Origin: Dermatemys mawii
Lineage: Eukaryota; Chordata; Testudines; Dermatemydidae
DNA length: 64,000 nt
Direction: 5' to 3'
Assembly (NCBI GenBank): GCA_007922305.1
Contig: ML677365.1
Location: 10,254,599-10,318,598 of the forward strand
Shown one piece after another: positions 9,427-21,684 of this stretch. Made by a program: the position numbers and the translations under genes. How positions within the stretch are numbered: position 1 is the stretch's first letter; each line of letters starts with the position of its first letter. Below the pieces are notes generated by a model. The model did not search any database. It saw nothing but the letters and a program-made list of their open reading frames with translations, and was not told the DNA's origin.

Positions 9427-11997
9427 ACAGTTTTATTACAAGAACAGAATACATGTAAATAGAGAGAGCCTCAATCAACCCCCCTCCCCCATAGAAACAC
9501 TCTTACATGTTTGGGCTGTTTAAGATCCAGACATCTAATTACAACCGCTATCTTCATATTAGGCCGAATCAGAAATCAAATCCAGTTGAAGGAATATCAG
9601 GCCCCCAATTTCTCCCCCTTACACCAGTAGGAATCAGGAGTAATTCCATCTAAATTAATGAAGTTACATCCATGTAAACAGAGGAGTATCAGGGACTATA
9701 TTTTATTCAATGGTAATCATTAAAATAGTAAATTTCTAAGGTTGCACATGCTGTGTAACAGTGTTTACTTTAAAGAATATTGTTTATCTGTACTGAAAAA
9801 CATTCAGCCTCGCCTTCAAACTATATAATTTAGGTACTCGGTCAAGTATTGGTGTGGAGACTTTGAAAAAACAGCAAGAGTCGTGATGAGTGTTTATGTT
9901 AAAAGCAAAGTTTACTTTGTAGCTTCCCCTCACAATCTGTAGTGTAATGTTTATAGTGGGTGGCCAACATGTAATAGAATGTGAACAATTAGCATGCTAG
10001 TTAATTATTACAACCTTCAATAATATTGATATTGTGACAAATGGAGAGAAAGGCTGTGATCTGGAATCAAGACTTGTGCAGTTTTTCCCTCTACACCACA
10101 GAATACAACAGAAATCACAGTGATTTCATCAAGTAACCAAACATATAGTTACATGTTTGCAAACCGCATCAACTGTGTATTACATTTTACACTAGCCACT
10201 ATAGCTCAACTGTTTTAGCCTTCCGGAACCCTCAGACTGGCTGGAAAGGATGGGATGGGGTCATGCTACAGCCAGAGTCCCCATGAACAAGTTGGCATTT
10301 GGGAAGAAGAGGGGTATCCCGGATAGCACACTGCCACACACTGCTGGAGCATGGAGAGGTTGAAACATGCTCCCTTACTCTGCACCTCGTCCAGTAGTGA
10401 GGGCTACACTGCCCTCATCCTGCCTTTCCTTCCCCGCATTTGGATAGATTTCATATATGAGGAGTGCAGATTAGTAGGGTCTGCAGTCCTCAGCCATGTG
10501 GTCGCAGGCCTCTATGTAAAGCACAAGATTCAAGTGCCTCCTGGGAGCCTCCTCATGCTGTGCACCCCCCCAGGACCAATCACAGTCTGGCCTGTCACAG
10601 CATGCAGCTTGGTAAGAACAATGCTGCAGGAAGAGGTCGTGCTTCCCTCCATGAAATACTTCAAACACTTTTGCCAGCTCTGATCCAGAAAAGCATTTTC
10701 CAGTAGTCTACTAAGGTAGCTTCAAAGTGCAAGTTTCACCCATATCACAGTGAGGCAAAAATGCATTTTTCTGAGAGAAAGCCACAAGGAGATCCTATTG
10801 CTGGAGTTGAATTTCCTAGTGCCTACCGTCTAGGTCCAGGCTGGAATTCCCATGACTATTCCTCAGAGGGTTCAAGGTACAAACAAGGGGCCAGACTTGC
10901 AGCTCCATTGACTTCAGTGGAGCAACACCAATTCAGACCAGCTGAGGATATGGCCCAAACAATACAGATGTGTTGATCTTTGTTTTAAAAAATGCTGCTT
11001 AGTTGGCTTAGTCATCAATGAGACATTATAGCTTCCCAGTACAGGGCTCGACTTTCCTTAACAATTTTATGTTTTTAAATGTGTCATTTAAACAGCTCCA
11101 TTAGGAAGAGGTATTTCAGCAGTTTATTCTACAAAAACACTTCTAGTTTCTGAATAACATGGATGATGTTTCATATTAAATAAGTTGTCTTTGAAATATA
11201 ATATATACCCCTAGACCTAAAGCTATAATAACTTGGATCCACTAGGCACATAAGACAAAGAGACACTCCTCTGACTAAGTATTTAGGATGCTCAGATCAA
11301 TATAATGTAATCTGATTTCATTAGGAAGATCGTTATTCTCTCTACAGAAGGGAAGGAAATGGACAGAAAATTTTCTTGCCCCAAAATTTTGTCAGAAGAA
11401 GGGGAGTTAAACCAACATGGAATCATCCTCTTCTCTCCAGCTGCATAAAACCCACTACCTATAACCTGTTCACTCTTCGGTGGCCGCTGTTTCAGTGCAA
11501 GGGGAAAGAGCCGCATCTTCTTCTACTCCTTATCTGGAGGATGAAATCCTGGTTCCACAGAAATCAAATGTTTCCCTACACCAAAGATACTGTAGGCCCC
11601 GGTGGCAGTAAGGAGACAGCAGACCACAAGTAACTATATTTTAGGTCTAGTGAGATCAGTGGGATCAAACCATGACCAATGACACAGAGGAGATTATGGA
11701 AGTTAAAATTTCCCAGCCCTGTGGATTGTTCCACAGCAGAACACATTCCCTCACTCTGCACCCTACCCAGTGGGGAGGAATGAGGTATCCACACCCTGCT
11801 TCTCCTAATCCCTCAATACCAAAATGAATTCATCATTAGGATCCGGCTTTATCACACCTCCTCCCCCACCCCGCATACACAGTCATTATAAAATTATTAT
11901 TATTTGGGGGCAACAATACATAAATAAGCCAAAACAAGTTAAATATTTAATTCAGAATATTTACTGAATAACTGTACTGCTCACCCACTCCTCTCAG
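9427..11997. other. Unassigned, mostly AT-rich DNA
   Basis: No gene recognised. Around 9590-9700 (TTACACCAGTAGGAATCAGG) and 10890-10960 (CTCCATTGACTTCAGTGGAG) are short stretches that look like an ancient interspersed repeat common in sauropsids; I cannot name it. ORFs at 10351-10706 overlap on both strands with no recognisable protein. Confidence 0.45.
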
Positions 11998-12283
11998 TCT
12001 CTGTCTACATCGCAAAAAAAAAAGAAACCAACGCAAGAGCTCAACTGACTTGAGCTCACGATACAGGGCTAAAAAGTAGCAGTGTAGGCATTTGATCTTA
12101 AAAAGTAGCAGTGTAGGATCTTCAGCCAGAGCTCTGGCTCTGAGATCCATCCACCTTGCTAGGTTTCAGAGCCCAGACGTCTCCACTGCTATTCTTAGCC
12201 CGGTAGCACAGAGCCTCTGTCAGTTGCCCCTGGCTCTGAGAGTCTCAACCTCAGGTCTTTTGCTGCAGTGTAGATACACCATT
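11998..12283. mobile_element. MITE with TCTACACTGCA-type inverted termini
   Basis: Left end CTGTCTACATCGCAAAAAAA and right end TTTTGCTGCAGTGTAGATAC are inverted counterparts. The interior is internally symmetrical, with AGAGCTCTGGCTCTGAGA-type text and CAGAGCC blocks. A block of about 20 bases (AAAAAGTAGCAGTGTAGG) is present twice, at about 12070 and 12101. No transposase. Superfamily (PIF/Harbinger-like?) is a guess. Confidence 0.7.
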
Positions 12284-13040
12284 AGATGGTTCTTTTGGCG
12301 CTAACTTAAAACTACACATGAGCTGCCCTTTTCTCCCTCAGTCTCACTGAAGCAACCAGAAGTTCAAGCTGCTTGAGTCTTCTTCCCCGCCCCCACATTT
12401 CCTAATCAAACCCGCGACAGGCTTGTGTCAGAAAAAAACACCAAAAAACACAATACGAAAAACTCTATCAATCATACGGCAGCATGAGGTCCATGTTGCA
12501 TGTGTTTATCTTATTATGAATGTTCTGGCACCTTCCTTTTCAACAGTTAAGTCCCCTGTGTGCAACTGGTTCCATTTCTCACAAGCTCAATAGTGTAAAT
12601 TTTAACACTCCCATAAGCTGGGGTTCACTCTAAAAGCAACAGAGCTCATTTCCAGTTTCTCAGAGAGGTCAGGACAGTGGACTTACAAAAAGCTTGTTCA
12701 CCTCATCTCATCCACAGAACTAACAGTGTACTTCAGATCTTCGAGCAAAACCATGGGAATGCTAAAGACACAATAAGAAAGTGCACTATGCCTTTTACTA
12801 AACATTTCACTCAACAGAGGTGATTTGCCCATTACTTAAACAACATGGCAAAGCTTAGTTTAAAGATTAAACATATAACATATAAACAAAGAGATAAAAA
12901 TAGCATTTTTATTTATATAACTTTTTGTGGTTTACCCATAGCAAACTGGCTTTTAGAAGCAAATACATGTATAATATATTCTAGAAATGGTTCCTCATCA
13001 ATGAACAGTTCAGCTGAATCCCGTTTTTCTGTCTGTTGTT
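12284..13040. other. No recognised feature
   Basis: AT-rich sequence without a gene or clear repeat that I can name. Confidence 0.5.
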
Positions 13041-13070
13041 GGTGTGTGTGTGTGTATGTGTGTGTGTGTG
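13041..13070. repeat. (GT)n microsatellite
   Basis: GT run interrupted by a single AT step. Confidence 0.95.
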
Positions 13071-13111
13071 ATCTCAATAACTACTCAAATATTAGTTATG
13101 TCATTGTATTT

Positions 13112-13255
13112 ACTAGGTGACTTTGGGCAAGTCATTTCACCCCCATCCCTCAGTTTTCCCATCTATAAAATGGGGATAATACCTCCTTTGCAAACTGCTC
13201 TGAGATCTGTCAATACAAAGCACTAAGGTAACTGATAAAAGCTAAGTAATGTTAT
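13112..13255 (+). mobile_element. MIR/CORE-type SINE fragment
   Basis: Contains the hallmark order GACTTTGGGCAAGTCATTTC, CCTCAGTTTTCCCATCTATA, AAATGGGGATAATACC, then a 3' part TCTGAGATCTGTCAATACAAAG. This is the central and 3' section of amniote MIR-like SINEs. The 5' tRNA-related head is missing. Confidence 0.85.
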
Positions 13256-15117
13256 AATACGGTGTTGAATAAGAAATTTCAGTTCAAGGATTGTTGATCT
13301 GTTTTCTTTGACTATTACATATCTGTAAGTATGACAGATCATCTGATATTGTTTCTGCTCCCAGACTGCAACTTTTTAAAAGTTGAATAACAAAATGAAA
13401 AATACCAGACTGATAAGTAACAGTGACCAGTGAATACTCAATCATGCACAAATCCACTTGTTTCCATGGGAATATGGATATTTATATGAACAGCAGCCAT
13501 TTATCAAACTTTTATGTGAACCAAAACCAGAATGTTTGTTAGCAGAGAACAGTTGGGGATTGAAATGGTTGAGCCAAACACCTATATAGAATTCCAAAAC
13601 ATTTATGAACATTTTCCAGTTTTCAAATGGCACTAGTAAACACGGAACCAAGTTCATCCCGGGTGCAAGCCCTTTAACATTAGTGGAGTTACTCCAGCAA
13701 TTAATTATACCAATAAAGACAGGTAAAGGTTACCAAGAGTCATCTCAATGTGATTTCAAGTGGCTGAGATATTATCCTGCCCCCTAAACTGCTGAGGTTT
13801 ATCATGGAAGCCATATATTCACAAACTTGTCATTTTACTAAAGCAGCACTGCTTTCTTTCCATCCTGCACTACTGTGCTAAGGTCACTTCTGTAACGCTA
13901 AGTCAGAGGAGAATCTGTCATTTCCATATCTAAAATTCACCATGAAGTGTGTCACTTTCTGACTCCCTTTTTCTGACATCTTCAGCCATCTACTCTCCTT
14001 TAAGACTCTCATTCCTATTTTTCTTATCAGCTTTTGTTTAGCTCATATTTCTCTTGGTCTGAGATGCTCTTCACTCTGTCATTACCCTCCACTATCCTCC
14101 CACAAAATAGCCATTCCTGAGCAGCCTTTCATCTCCCCTGCTCTCTTTAACTTGAGCTGCTGGTAATTTATAGAGGATAGTTGCTTTCAGCAGAACTGAG
14201 CTATTAGGCATAGCACAACATGTGTTGGGGGACATCTACAGGCTGATTTCTGCCTCGGAACGTTAACTAAGATGAACTATTGAGCTAATCAAGGCCATCT
14301 CACAACCATACTTTGAATTATCTTGAAAAACAATGTCATCACTCCAAAAATAAAACTATAGGCCTCCAACTCTATTCTTCATGCAAAATTATCTAAATGC
14401 AGCTATTTATTTCCATTAAAATAATTTCCTTCTAACTATTTTAACCACACCCACATTTCTCAAAACAAAAATGTGATGCATTTCAGACTGCTTTCGTATA
14501 GCTAATGCCTCCTTTGTCATTTGGAGGCTGCATGACAGAGTGCAAGAGATACTCTGACCTCCAAAATCAAAGCACAGCACAGTGGTTTGTTGTCAGCAAG
14601 TAGAGGGATTAAGTAGGTCTGATAGTGCAGAACAAATGGCTAAAAGGCAAAGAAACTTTGATGGACTCTATTCCATTGGAATATGCAGTTTGGTTGATAT
14701 CACTATGCTTTGCAAAACAAGTGGATTCCACCACAGTTTTGTTTAAGAAGGAAACCAGAAGAAAGGTCCAACAATGCCAAAAGTCCCATTTTGACATTTT
14801 CAGGATGACACATCTCATTTATTTTTGTTTCAAAATGACTTTTCATTTTGAAATTGATTTTGTATTACGTTATGATTATATTACAATACAAAAAACCTGA
14901 AATCAAAATTACACATTTTGATCGACCTTAAAGAAAAATTTTAAGTTTTCCTTTGTGTGAGAATTTCAAAATGTTGATTTCTCTCCAAGTCAGAACAAAG
15001 CAAAATTTTGAAATCCTTCACAAAATAGAACCTCCATCCTCCACACAGCTCTAACCATTAATCCTTGATATTTATACAAACCCACGCAATCTAAGCAAGT
15101 AAGGATGGCCTTGTAAA
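13256..15117. other. Unassigned DNA; AT-rich self-similar tract near 14820-15030
   Basis: No gene recognised. The tract 14820-15030 is rich in TTTTGAAAT / ATTTCAAAA steps on both strands, like a decayed DNA element seen also near 31920-32275, but I cannot define its ends. Confidence 0.4.
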
Positions 15118-15340
15118 CAAGGTACCAGTCTGGGCCACAGGAGACCTGTTCCCAGCTGGGCCATAGACTCTCTGCCTGTCCATGGGTAAATCACTTAATC
15201 TCTCCTCTGACTCAGATCCACATATGTAAAATGGGTTTTGCAAAGATAAAATCCTTTCATGATTGTGAGGCACTCTGGTGCTACAGTGACAAGGGCCATG
15301 TAAGTAAATAGAGAGAAATACTATATAAGATGCAGGTTTA
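15118..15340 (+). mobile_element. MIR/CORE-type SINE
   Basis: Diverged copy: GGGTAAATCACTTAATCTCT, then GTAAAATGGG, and a 3' part GTGAGGCACTCTGGTGCTAC followed by GGGCCATGTAAGTA. The same 3' end occurs at about 53358-53412. Confidence 0.75.
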
Positions 15341-15702
15341 AGCCTATGGAGTGTATCATATTTAAGGCATGTTTTACAAGATTCCATAAGACATATGTAT
15401 AGCCAACTTTTTATGTCTTCCATCCCAAATAAATGTTTATATCTATTTTTCTTGGCATCTGTTTTTCTCCTTTTGATTCTCTCCCTTCACAAGATCACTT
15501 CATACCCTTAGTATTCAGTATTGTTCTTGGAAAGGAATTCTAAGTTAAACAGGACGATCCAGTCAAGGAATTCTATGGAGTGAAAATGTGATCAAATGCA
15601 ATCAAATGCATGGAGTCTTGCTGTAGTTTTGCCTGTGACTTGCATATCATCTTTATGGTAGTAATTTCCCCCATGTCAGAATATGATCTGTCCCTTTTAC
15701 AC

Positions 15703-16132
15703 TTCATAGAGTTTAAGGCCAGAAGAGACCATCATGATAAATCTTGTCTGAGGGACACAAAACCCCACCCATCTAAGCCTGTAATACACCCCTATCCTAT
15801 GGCTAAGTCACTGAAGCCCTCAAATCATGGTTTCAAGACTTGAAGTTACAGAGAATCCACCATTTACACTAGTTTAAACCTGCAAGTGAGCCCGTGCCCC
15901 ATGTTGCAGAGGAAGGTGAAAAAGACCCAGGGTCTCTGCCAATTTGACCCCGGGGGGAAATTCCTTCCCGACTCCAAATATGGCTCAGATAGACCCTAAG
16001 CACCTGAGAAAGACCCACCAGGTGGACACCTGGGAAAGAATTTTCTGTAGTAACTCAGAGCCCTCCCCAAATTCCCAGGCCACTTTCTCCAACCCCACCT
16101 CCTGTTCATTTGTGCTTCCACTCTAGCCATAA
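15703..16132 (-). mobile_element. CR1-type LINE 3' end
   Basis: Antisense CR1 tail: TTCATAGAGTTTAAGGCCAG, then GGGAAATTCCTTCCCGACTC and AAAGAATTTTCTGTAGTAAC further upstream in the element. The same family recurs at 18836-19003. Confidence 0.8.
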
Positions 16133-16151
16133 CTGCAATATATATATATAG

Positions 16152-18422
16152 ATTCTGCCAGGAGACTAGCCAAACATTCTTCTTTGCTGCTACTCATGCA
16201 CTTAGGATCAGGTGAACAGTCCTTACTAGAGACAATGTCTTCTTTGCTACTTTCTCACTTTTTTGAGCACTCAGTGAGTTTCATCTCCGTACAAACAGAA
16301 GGGGAGAGGGGGACCAATTTAATGGGAGTACGATCTAAGTTGTAAGCAACAATGGTTGGAGATTTAGGGTTAGTAGTATGCTGGCATTTCGGGCTGTGAG
16401 TTTTTTGGGTGAGGGATGTGAGAGCGGTTGAGAATGGAAGGCCAAACACTAAAAATTGATATTTTTTCTGAATATTTGGAAATATGGCTGAGGTAAATTT
16501 TCATTAATAATAAATGAATACAACAGCGCTATTGAATGGGCTTTTTGCAAGTGCCCACATCTGACTTCCAGCATGAGTGCAATTGCATTGGTTTTTAAGC
16601 CCTAGTGTAGACAGGGCTCAGGTGTTTTTGGCAGATTTTTATACTGACCATATTTGTTAACATTGGTGCACTGTACTATTGCAAACATCTAGTTACTCAT
16701 TTTTCAAGCACAGAAAAGGTGTCCCTTCAGCCAAGTAGAATGCCATTCACTTCAAGGCGCTCCAGGTAGGTGCAGGATCTTCCATGTTGAGTCACTTAAA
16801 GAATCAGGATCTTAGCTTGTAAGCTATTTGGGGTAGGGACTCCATCCTTTTGTTTAAGAACCAGCGGCAACACCAGGGTTATTTTCCTGAATCCTGTATT
16901 TTTCAAGCACTGGAGCTCTCCTAAAGGCATCAAGAACACAACTTCGATGAGCAGGGTGAAGTGTGCTCCTGTTAGATTCCCGCAGCAGTGGCTTTGTGCA
17001 AGCTGTTTGGGGCGTTTTGATTATGGCAAAAGTTTAATGAAATGCTCCTGATTTAAACAATCCCCCATGTGGGACTGCAAGACAAAGAAATGCAGAATAA
17101 CTTTCACTTGGTATTCAAGTGCCTCTCCACTTCTAGGAGACTACGGTAGGTTATTGTACAAATCTTTTGGAATTTTCCCAGGAATGCTCTAAACATTGCG
17201 AACCGGCTGAGATGGCACCTCAGAAAATGCATTCGTCTGATATACCTGAATCTGTTCTCACCCGAGAATCTAATGTGCTGCAAACACCCAGTGACAACTT
17301 GGTAAAACTTTGTAACATGAACAAATTTGTTTCTTAGACACACATTGATTAAAAGCAATTTTTGATGTGCTTCAGTTCAGCTTTACAAATGCACCATTGA
17401 TGTTATACTTTAGCATGATCAACCCCCTAAGTGATCAAGCTATTTTCCATTCTCAAAACTCTCCGTGAGGAAATCTCTCCTTGAGGAAATCTCTCCTTTT
17501 GAAATTGCAGTACAAAACAGGGTTCTTTCAGAAGCAAAGACCTCCATCTATGAATGAAACTACATACTTATTTGGCTGGCAAGCTGGAAAATGCCAGCAT
17601 TCTTCAAGAGACGTGCGATGAATGTTGCACGAATGCTGCGAATATGAGAACTATGAAACTGTTTCTAAACAGCTGGATTCCCCGGCACAATGTAGCAGCT
17701 CAGGAGCTAGTGGCTCACTCTGATTTAAATGGAAAGACCACGTTGATTTTAAACACTGTAAGGTCTTGAAGGCAGAATTTTTTTCCAGCATCTTTCACTA
17801 TGAAATAAACCTTGGAAGAGAAACTCTCTTCTATCTATGTGCATATATTTCACTGGCTTAAGGGCATAATACAATATGGCAGAGTTTGTTGTGACTGAGG
17901 AGCTCAGCAAAGGGGACTGTTGTATATCAATTTCATTGTCAAAATGATCAGCAGTCATTTATTTCATTTCACCTGTTTTATCAGAGCACGGCAGGTTGAA
18001 ATTCCTTTGCTGATTGCTCGTCGCCTGGAGGCCATAGTGTTGAACTAGTTGGGGCAGCGGTTTGGGAAAATGTCCTGGCAGCATCACAGACCAGCACAAA
18101 CAGGCAGTTGTCAGGGCCTGATGGAAGGCAATCCCTGGCAGTCTGAAAACAAAGGAAAAAAGGATGCAGCCTATTGTGTTGGAGCAGGGCTGCTCCCAGA
18201 GATCGGCCCTGGCCCTGCTACTTTCATTTTTTCCCTTATAAGAGAAGCATCAGACATGACATCAGGCAACATCACCACCACAGTTCTGGCTCTGCCTCCT
18301 CTTGGAAAGCAGGGCGGGGGTCCGATTTTGGGTGTAAATACACTTTTACAGACTGGAATCAGGTCAGATAGAGGCTTCTAGCATGGTTAACAGAGAGGCT
18401 TATTGGCTGCTGTGAAGCAAAG
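16152..18422. other. Unassigned DNA with a small MITE fragment
   Basis: A (TA)n run of a dozen bases ends at about 16150. Around 16598-16625 CCCTAGTGTAGACAGGGCT is a likely fragment of a TCTACAC-type MITE. At 17466-17497 a 16-base unit (GAGGAAATCTCTCC plus spacer) is duplicated in tandem. No gene recognised. Confidence 0.45.
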
Positions 18423-18430
18423 CAGGCTGC

Positions 18431-18676
18431 CAGGGCTGGCCTTACCATGAGGTGAACTGAGGTGGCCGCCTCAGGTGCCAGACTGGCGGGGGGGCACCAC
18501 TAGGGCCCAGAGTGTAGAAAATTGTCTCTGCTGCTATGTATTCTCGCTGCTGTAGATGCACAGAGATGGTGGAGTGCTGTGCTGAAGGAAGGAGGGCATA
18601 AGAGACCCATCAAAGTTTTGGCCCAAGTGAGCAGGCATGGGGGCATCATTTGCCAAAATGTTGTGGGCCGGCCCTG
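18431..18676. mobile_element. hAT-type short element with 8-bp target duplication
   Basis: Starts CAGGGCTGGCC and ends GGGCCGGCCCTG. Flanks CAGGCTGC (18423-18430) and CAGGATGC (18677-18684) agree at 7 of 8 bases. Interior is G-rich. Confidence 0.88.
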
Positions 18677-18835
18677 CAGGATGCCCCGTGTTCCTCGATA
18701 AATATTGCAATTTATAGATGTCAGATGGTACTATATGTATGCATCAGTGATCTCAAAGACATGTTCAGATGCCAGACATTTAAAGGGTTAAATAGAGCAA
18801 TGTTGTTGCATGCCTGAGCAGCGGAGGTGGAATGT

Positions 18836-19003
18836 ATTCATAGATCAGAAGAGATCTTTCAGGGTCAGAAGGGACCATTATGATTATCTAGTCTGACCTC
18901 CTGCACAACGCAGGCCACAGAATCTCACCCACCCACTTCTGTAATAGACCCCCAACCTATGTCTGAGCTATTGAAGTCCTCAGATCATGGCTAAAGCAAC
19001 ACC
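18836..19003 (-). mobile_element. CR1-type LINE 3' tail
   Basis: Antisense tail GGGTCAGAAGGGACCATTAT, CTAGTCTGACCTCCTGCACA and CACAGAATCTCACCCACCCA; about 170 bases of 3' end only. Confidence 0.88.
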
Positions 19004-19713
19004 CTTTAGACACATCTGCAGTATGATGCATGTAATGATTTCCAAAGATTCCAAGGGGAGCATTTTCCTAAAGGTTCTGTGTAGGTTTAAAGATGGTTCC
19101 CATTTGTGTTGAAAAGCATCACTCCATGTTTCTAGAAAAAGATTCTATTTCCCCTTCTGAGTTGAATGGAACAGTAAAGGGAGCCACTCGTCTGAACTGT
19201 ACTAAATAAGTCCTTGTGCTGCACACCACAGACACAGTTGGAAAGCAAGTAAAATAAACATTCAGCTTGTCCCTCAACTCCAGAAACTACTTCTCTAGCT
19301 CAACTGGCAGAGGATGTCACCTTTAGCTCATACGAAATGCATGAATTAACAGCACATAGCCTTGAGTCAAGAAGCTTGGAACCAATGGTTCATTTAGTCA
19401 CTGACCATGTCTAATATTTAGTGAGACAGAGGAGATTTAAAAATAAAACCCATGATTAGAAATGGGCCTGAACCAAACCCTAGATCCAAATCCCACCCAA
19501 CTTTGGCTTCAGGTCAATGGGATATAGAAACCTACCACTATGGAAGAGGAAATCCCAAAACAGAGTAGCAGCTGAAGGATTAACCCAGCAGATTGTGCTA
19601 ATTTATACTAAATTCTTTCCATGGAGTTAATTAGGAGTCTCCTAGAGAGGGTTAGCAGACCTTTCTGCTACTAAATACACATTGCAGACAGTTTCCTCCA
19701 CTGACCTGCTGCC
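19004..19713. other. No recognised feature
   Basis: No gene or nameable repeat seen. Confidence 0.5.
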
Positions 19714-19835
19714 TGGGATGACCAGATAGCAAGTGTAAAAAATTGGGACGGGGGTAGGGGTAATAGGTGCCTATATAAGAAAAAGCCCTCAAAATCGGGA
19801 CTGTCCCTATAAAATCAGGACATCTGGTCACCCTA
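19714..19835. mobile_element. Short hAT-type MITE, second copy
   Basis: Same element as 5151-5274 but inverted: TGGGATGACCAGATAGCAAG at one end and CATCTGGTCACCCTA at the other, with the shared core GCCTATATAAGAAAAAGCCC. Flanking octamers no longer match, so the target duplication has decayed. Confidence 0.85.
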
Positions 19836-21115
19836 CCTATCTTACAGAAATAAAGAGTGGGGCACTCTTATACCCCAGGGGGAAAATTCCTCAGTAGTCT
19901 AGGTCTCCTTTGGATCTAAGAACCTGGAGAAACAAGAACTTATTGTTGCAGAAAGCGATCTTAGAAGCCTGCAATTGGGGCCAGAATTGGAAGTGCCCAC
20001 TTATGACCTCACACAGCCCTACATGGTGGCAGAAGTGCAGTACTGCAGCCCCCCATGGAACAGAATAGAGAAACCTTCTTTCAGTTGTTTGCAGTTTCCT
20101 CCATTCTCTACCACTGAGTGCTCGTCATTTCCGACAGCCAGGCCATTTAGTTAGGTGCTGAACTTTTTGTTCCTATTTCTGTCAAATTTTGGCCACAATT
20201 TTTGTCCTAATCCAAAAGCAAAAGGAAACAATTCAAGCCTCTAAGATAAGTGCCTGAGAAAAGATATGGCTGGTGCACTGTGCACTAAAGATTAGGATTT
20301 TCAGGCCTGAGGAAGCTTGGTTTAGGGTTCAGGACCATCCACTGAGAATGCCCTGCCTCCAGCCTCCTCACATTTAAATGTATGGTCTGATTGCTAAAGG
20401 TCCATAGCTGATCTCAGTTTCCACAACATTATGAATGTGAGAAAGGCAGTGAATTTCACACCTATAAGGACTGCATCAGTGAGGCTCATTCTAGGAACAA
20501 ATCTGGAACAGTATTTTTCAGATCATATTAGCATTAAAACTCTAAGCTGTATATTTCCAGAGGATTACTGCATTTCTCGGGTGGTTGTGGTCACTTGGGC
20601 TTTCAGCTTTGTGCCTCATAAAAAGCTACCTGAGATGTACAACCTGTCATATCTTAATCCTTAAGCGATGTTCACATGCTTTTCATGTGCACAGAGACTG
20701 AATCAGGTTAATGTGAGTGGGTGCAGCTCCACTGTGTATTCCTGACTAGCCTCTAAGCTGGTAAATGCAGTCAAGCAGAAATTGTTTCACCTTGGTGTCT
20801 ATGCCGCTTATGCCCTCTAGTTTAAGAAACCATTTCCTTGGTGTTCTCACTTCAGAGAGCTCTCTCTAAGCCCTGAGAACTTCAGGTCACATACAATCAA
20901 CTCCCTGAGTTTGACCTAAGAAAGAGCAGACTAGAGTTCTAGCTCTGATCTCTTCATCTCAATTTCAACTCTTAATTTCCAAAAGCAAAACAACCCCTCT
21001 AGTTCCACTTTTAAGCTTCTTATGAATTTCTTCTATTCTCTTTACAGCTCCCACAGTCACAGCCCATCTGTGCCTAAAAGCCTGCTGTCCTGGGATCCTC
21101 CCTCAAAGCCTGGAT
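19836..21115. other. No recognised feature
   Basis: No gene or nameable repeat seen. Confidence 0.5.
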
Positions 21116-21126
21116 ATCTATTTATC

Positions 21127-21250
21127 AAAGACAGACAAGGTTGGCGAGGTAATATCTTTTATTAGACCAACTCCCATTGGTGAAAGAGATGAGCATTCAA
21201 GCTACACAGAGGTCTCCTTCAGGTCAACATGGCTACAAAACACTGCAAAC
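21127..21250 (+). mobile_element. SINE-like element, family B, with 11-bp target duplication
   Basis: Contains GAGGTAATATCTTTTATTAG and ACCAACTCCCATTGGT, and ends ACATGGCTACAAAACACTGC. The direct repeat ATCTATTTATC at 21116-21126 and 21251-21261 is perfect. A duplication of this length points to LINE-type retrotransposition. Relatives are at 39339-39515, 43095-43160 and 49184-49320. Confidence 0.85.
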
Positions 21251-21353
21251 ATCTATTTATCTAGGCATTTATATCACATTCCTCACTGAAGTATTCAGAC
21301 AGATTATATATGTTCTCACTGAGGAAGTCTCATCTGGCGACTCTAGCTGCAAA

Positions 21354-21684
21354 TAGGGTGACCATATTTCCAAAGGGAAAACAGGATACTACATGGAGCT
21401 GGCCGGAGCCCCCCTGCCCACACAGGGCTTGCCTGAGCCCTGCCATGCAGGGCTGTGACTGACAGCCTGAGCCCCATCCCCCCCACATCCCTCCCAGCCC
21501 CCATCCCTCCCAGCCCCCACATGCACCTCCCCCCGGCATGTGGTGCACCCAAGCCCCACTTCTCAGGCCTGGGGCTGACAGTTTAAACCTTCCCCCACCA
21601 GCTTTTGCCAAAAAAGTTGGGACGTCCAGAACGGGGCTTAAAAACTGGCCTGTCCCAGCCAAAACATGACATATTGTCACACTA
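21354..21684. mobile_element. hAT-type element, GC-rich core
   Basis: Begins TAGGGTGACCATATTTCC and ends near TATTGTCACACTA, an inverted counterpart. Flanks GCTGCAAA and CCTATAAA agree at 5 of 8 bases, two of the differences being transitions, as in an old 8-bp duplication. The ORFs inside read through C-rich DNA and encode nothing recognisable. Confidence 0.75.
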